DNA from: Sideroxydans sp. | Lineage (GTDB): Bacteria > Pseudomonadota > Gammaproteobacteria > Burkholderiales > Gallionellaceae | Assembly: GCA_016124455.1 (NCBI GenBank) | Contig: WGNQ01000010.1 | Span: 1 to 64,000, forward strand | DNA length: 64,000 bases | Direction: 5' to 3' | Part shown: in pieces, positions 62,299 through 64,000 of the stretch | Layout: the number at the start of each line of letters is the position of its first letter | Numbering within the stretch: position 1 is the stretch's first letter | Program-made: the position numbers and the translations under genes | The notes under the pieces: model-generated | Databases searched by the model: none | What the model saw: the letters and a program-made list of their open reading frames with translations, nothing else | What the model was told of the DNA's origin: nothing

Positions 62299-63627
62299 GT
62301 GACCAAAAAACTATTCATCAAGACTTTCGGCTGCCAGATGAACGAGTACGACTCGGACAAGATGGCGGACGTGCTGCGCGCCTGCGAAGGCATGGAGCAG
62401 GTCGGTGTGCCGGAAGAGGCTGACGTGATCCTGTTCAATACCTGCTCGGTGCGCGAAAAGGCGCAGGAAAAGGTGTTCTCCGACCTCGGCCGCGTGCGCC
62501 CGCTGAAGGAGGCTAACCCCGACCTGATCATCGGCGTTGGCGGCTGCGTCGCCAGCCAGGAGGGCGACACCATCATCAAGCGCGCACCGTATGTCGATGT
62601 GGTATTCGGCCCGCAGACCCTGCATCGCCTGCCACAACTGCTCGCCGCGCGACGCGAGAGCGGGCGCTCGCAAGTGGATATCAGTTTTCCCGAAATCGAG
62701 AAGTTCGATAACCTGCCGGCACCGCAGGTGCGTTCCGGCTCGGCTTACGTTTCCATCATGGAAGGCTGCAGCAAGTACTGCACCTTTTGCGTGGTGCCCT
62801 ACACGCGCGGCGAAGAAGTGTCGCGCCCGTTTGACGATGTGATGCGCGATGTGGAAGAGCTGGTGGCGCAGGGCGTGAAGGAGATCATGCTGCTGGGACA
62901 GAACGTGAATGCCTATCGCGGTGAGATGGAGGACGGCGATACGGCCGACCTCGCATTCCTGCTGCAGGCTATCGCCGCGCTCGATGGCGTGGAACGCCTG
63001 CGTTACACCACGTCGCATCCGCGCGAAGTTACCCAGCGGCTGATCGACGTGTATGCGACCACACCCAAGCTGGTGAGCCATCTGCACCTGCCGGTGCAGG
63101 CGGGTTCCGACCGCGTGCTCGCCGCGATGAAGCGCGGCTATACCGCGCTCGAATACAAGTCGCTGGTGCGCAAACTGCGCGCAGCGCGACCGGATATTTC
63201 CATTTCCTCCGATTTCATCGTCGGCTTTCCCGGCGAGACCGAGCAGGATTTCGAGGCGACCATGAAGCTGATCGACGAAGTCGGTTTCGATGCCAGCTTC
63301 AGTTTCGTCTACAGCCAGCGCCCCGGCACGCCGGCAGCCGACATGGCGGACGACGTGCCGCAGCAGGTGAAAGCGGCGCGCCTGAAGCGTTTGCAGGACC
63401 GGATTTCCGCGCAGGAGGCGGCGATCAGCGAGTCCATGGTCGGCGGCGTGCAGCGCGTGCTGGTGGAGAACGTGTCGAAGAAGGATGCGCAGGAAATGGC
63501 GGCGCGTACCGATAACAACCGTATCGTGAATTTTGCGGGTTCGCCCGGCATGCTGGGGCGCTTCGTCGACGTGAAGATACTCTCGGTGTCGGTGCACACC
63601 CTGCGCGGCGAGGTGGTGGGCACATGA
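62299..63627 (+). CDS. miaB: tRNA-2-methylthio-N6-dimethylallyladenosine synthase MiaB
   Basis: MiaB adds methylthio to i6A37 of tRNAs that read U-starting codons. The 442-residue protein has the auxiliary-cluster Cys12, Cys49 and Cys83 of the UPF0004 domain, and the radical-SAM motif Cys157-x3-Cys161-x2-Cys164 in [16 protein letters not shown]-terminal TRAM domain ([14 protein letters not shown] and onward) follows. The start is GTG without a clear ribosome site. The stop overlaps the ATG of ybeZ, as in the usual miaB-ybeZ-ybeY order. Confidence 0.95.
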   Translation: MTKKLFIKTFGCQMNEYDSDKMADVLRACEGMEQVGVPEEADVILFNTCSVREKAQEKVFSDLGRVRPLKEANPDLIIGVGGCVASQEGDTIIKRAPYVDVVFGPQTLHRLPQLLAARRESGRSQVDISFPEIEKFDNLPAPQVRSGSAYVSIMEGCSKYCTFCVVPYTRGEEVSRPFDDVMRDVEELVAQGVKEIMLLGQNVNAYRGEMEDGDTADLAFLLQAIAALDGVERLRYTTSHPREVTQRLIDVYATTPKLVSHLHLPVQAGSDRVLAAMKRGYTALEYKSLVRKLRAARPDISISSDFIVGFPGETEQDFEATMKLIDEVGFDASFSFVYSQRPGTPAADMADDVPQQVKAARLKRLQDRISAQEAAISESMVGGVQRVLVENVSKKDAQEMAARTDNNRIVNFAGSPGMLGRFVDVKILSVSVHTLRGEVVGT

Positions 63628-64000
63628 GCGCGCCCGCCATCCAGTTTTCGCTGGAGCCGGTGGACAACGCAATGCTGTCCAACCTGTGCGGCGCATTCGA
63701 CGAGAACCTGCGCCAGGTCGAGACCGCGCTCGAGGTTACCATCGCGCGCCGCGGCGAACACTTCAGCGTACAGGGTGCACAGGCTGCGCTGGCGCGCCAG
63801 GTGCTGCAGGATTTCTACCGCGACGCCAGGCACGACATCACGCTGGATCGGCTGCAGCTCGGCCTGATCGAGGCGATGAAAGGTATGGGAACGGCTGACC
63901 GCGAGAGCGAATTCGTGCCGCTGCTGATGACGCGCAAGGCGGATATCCACGGCCGTACGCCGCGCCAGAACGAATACCTGCAGGCGATCCAGCAGCATGA
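63624..64000 (+). CDS. ybeZ: PhoH-like protein YbeZ (3' partial)
   Basis: The first 125 codons are present and the frame is open to the window edge. The segment [26 protein letters not shown], then [20 protein letters not shown], matches the N-terminal KH-like domain of PhoH-family ATPases; the Walker motifs are beyond the end. Position after miaB with a four-base overlap supports YbeZ, which works with the endoribonuclease YbeY in rRNA processing. Confidence 0.88.
   Translation, partial: MSAPAIQFSLEPVDNAMLSNLCGAFDENLRQVETALEVTIARRGEHFSVQGAQAALARQVLQDFYRDARHDITLDRLQLGLIEAMKGMGTADRESEFVPLLMTRKADIHGRTPRQNEYLQAIQQH

Overview
The window reads as chromosomal DNA of a betaproteobacterium, most likely Nitrosomonadales and possibly a Gallionellaceae-type iron oxidiser. 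The grounds are the block rpoN-hpf-ptsN-hprK-rapZ next to lptBAC-kdsCD, a homologue of the betaproteobacterial proteasome-like protease (BPH), thiS-thiG-trmB, rph-rdgB-hemW, miaB-ybeZ, and a predicted single-haem cytochrome/porin resembling iron oxidase Cyc2. No genus can be proved from sequence inspection alone. Most genes are dense housekeeping genes with short or negative spacing. I see no CRISPR array, transposase, integrase or rRNA.

Layout. 1-302: 3' end of a Lys/Ala/Pro repeat (histone H1-like) gene. 555-9636 (minus strand): kdsD-kdsC-lptC-lptA-lptB-rpoN-hpf-ptsN-hprK-rapZ, then a NusG-domain-II protein, a Gx-family membrane transporter and ubiX. This links LPS export and Kdo synthesis with sigma-54 and the nitrogen-PTS. 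9782-20056: a CPA2 antiporter, an orphan type IV pilin with a near-consensus sigma-54 promoter, an orphan membrane histidine kinase, the Cyc2-like protein, and two tandem TPR-sulfotransferases. 20130-32615: hrpA, a three-gene acyl module (Cys-nucleophile hydrolase, ACP, ketosynthase), maeB, a patatin-like lipase, birA, coaX and a SPOR protein. A tRNA-Met follows.

32874-46598: a LysR regulator divergent from azoR-pirin-doxX, a TPR glycosyltransferase, pabB, BPH, mutY, asmA, a nitronate-monooxygenase-like flavoprotein, and hemN/fnr separated by an FNR box. 46622-55966: tRNA-Gly, thiS-thiG-trmB, hemW-rdgB-rph, a PP2C phosphatase, yicC-gmk-rpoZ-spoT and a small YjfB-like gene. 56184-59362 is a more AT-rich two-gene accessory island encoding a PLD-like protein and an unrecognised helical partner, the best candidate here for an undescribed (possibly defence) system. 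59513-64000: a Ser/Thr kinase fused through a membrane domain to an intact GGDEF cyclase, a second pirin, miaB and the start of ybeZ.

Regulatory themes recur. Sigma-54 (rpoN) is encoded here and one target, the pilin promoter, is visible. FNR is encoded beside its probable target hemN. (p)ppGpp (spoT, rpoZ), ribosome hibernation (hpf), the nitrogen-PTS and protein phosphorylation/c-di-GMP genes lie within 60 kb.
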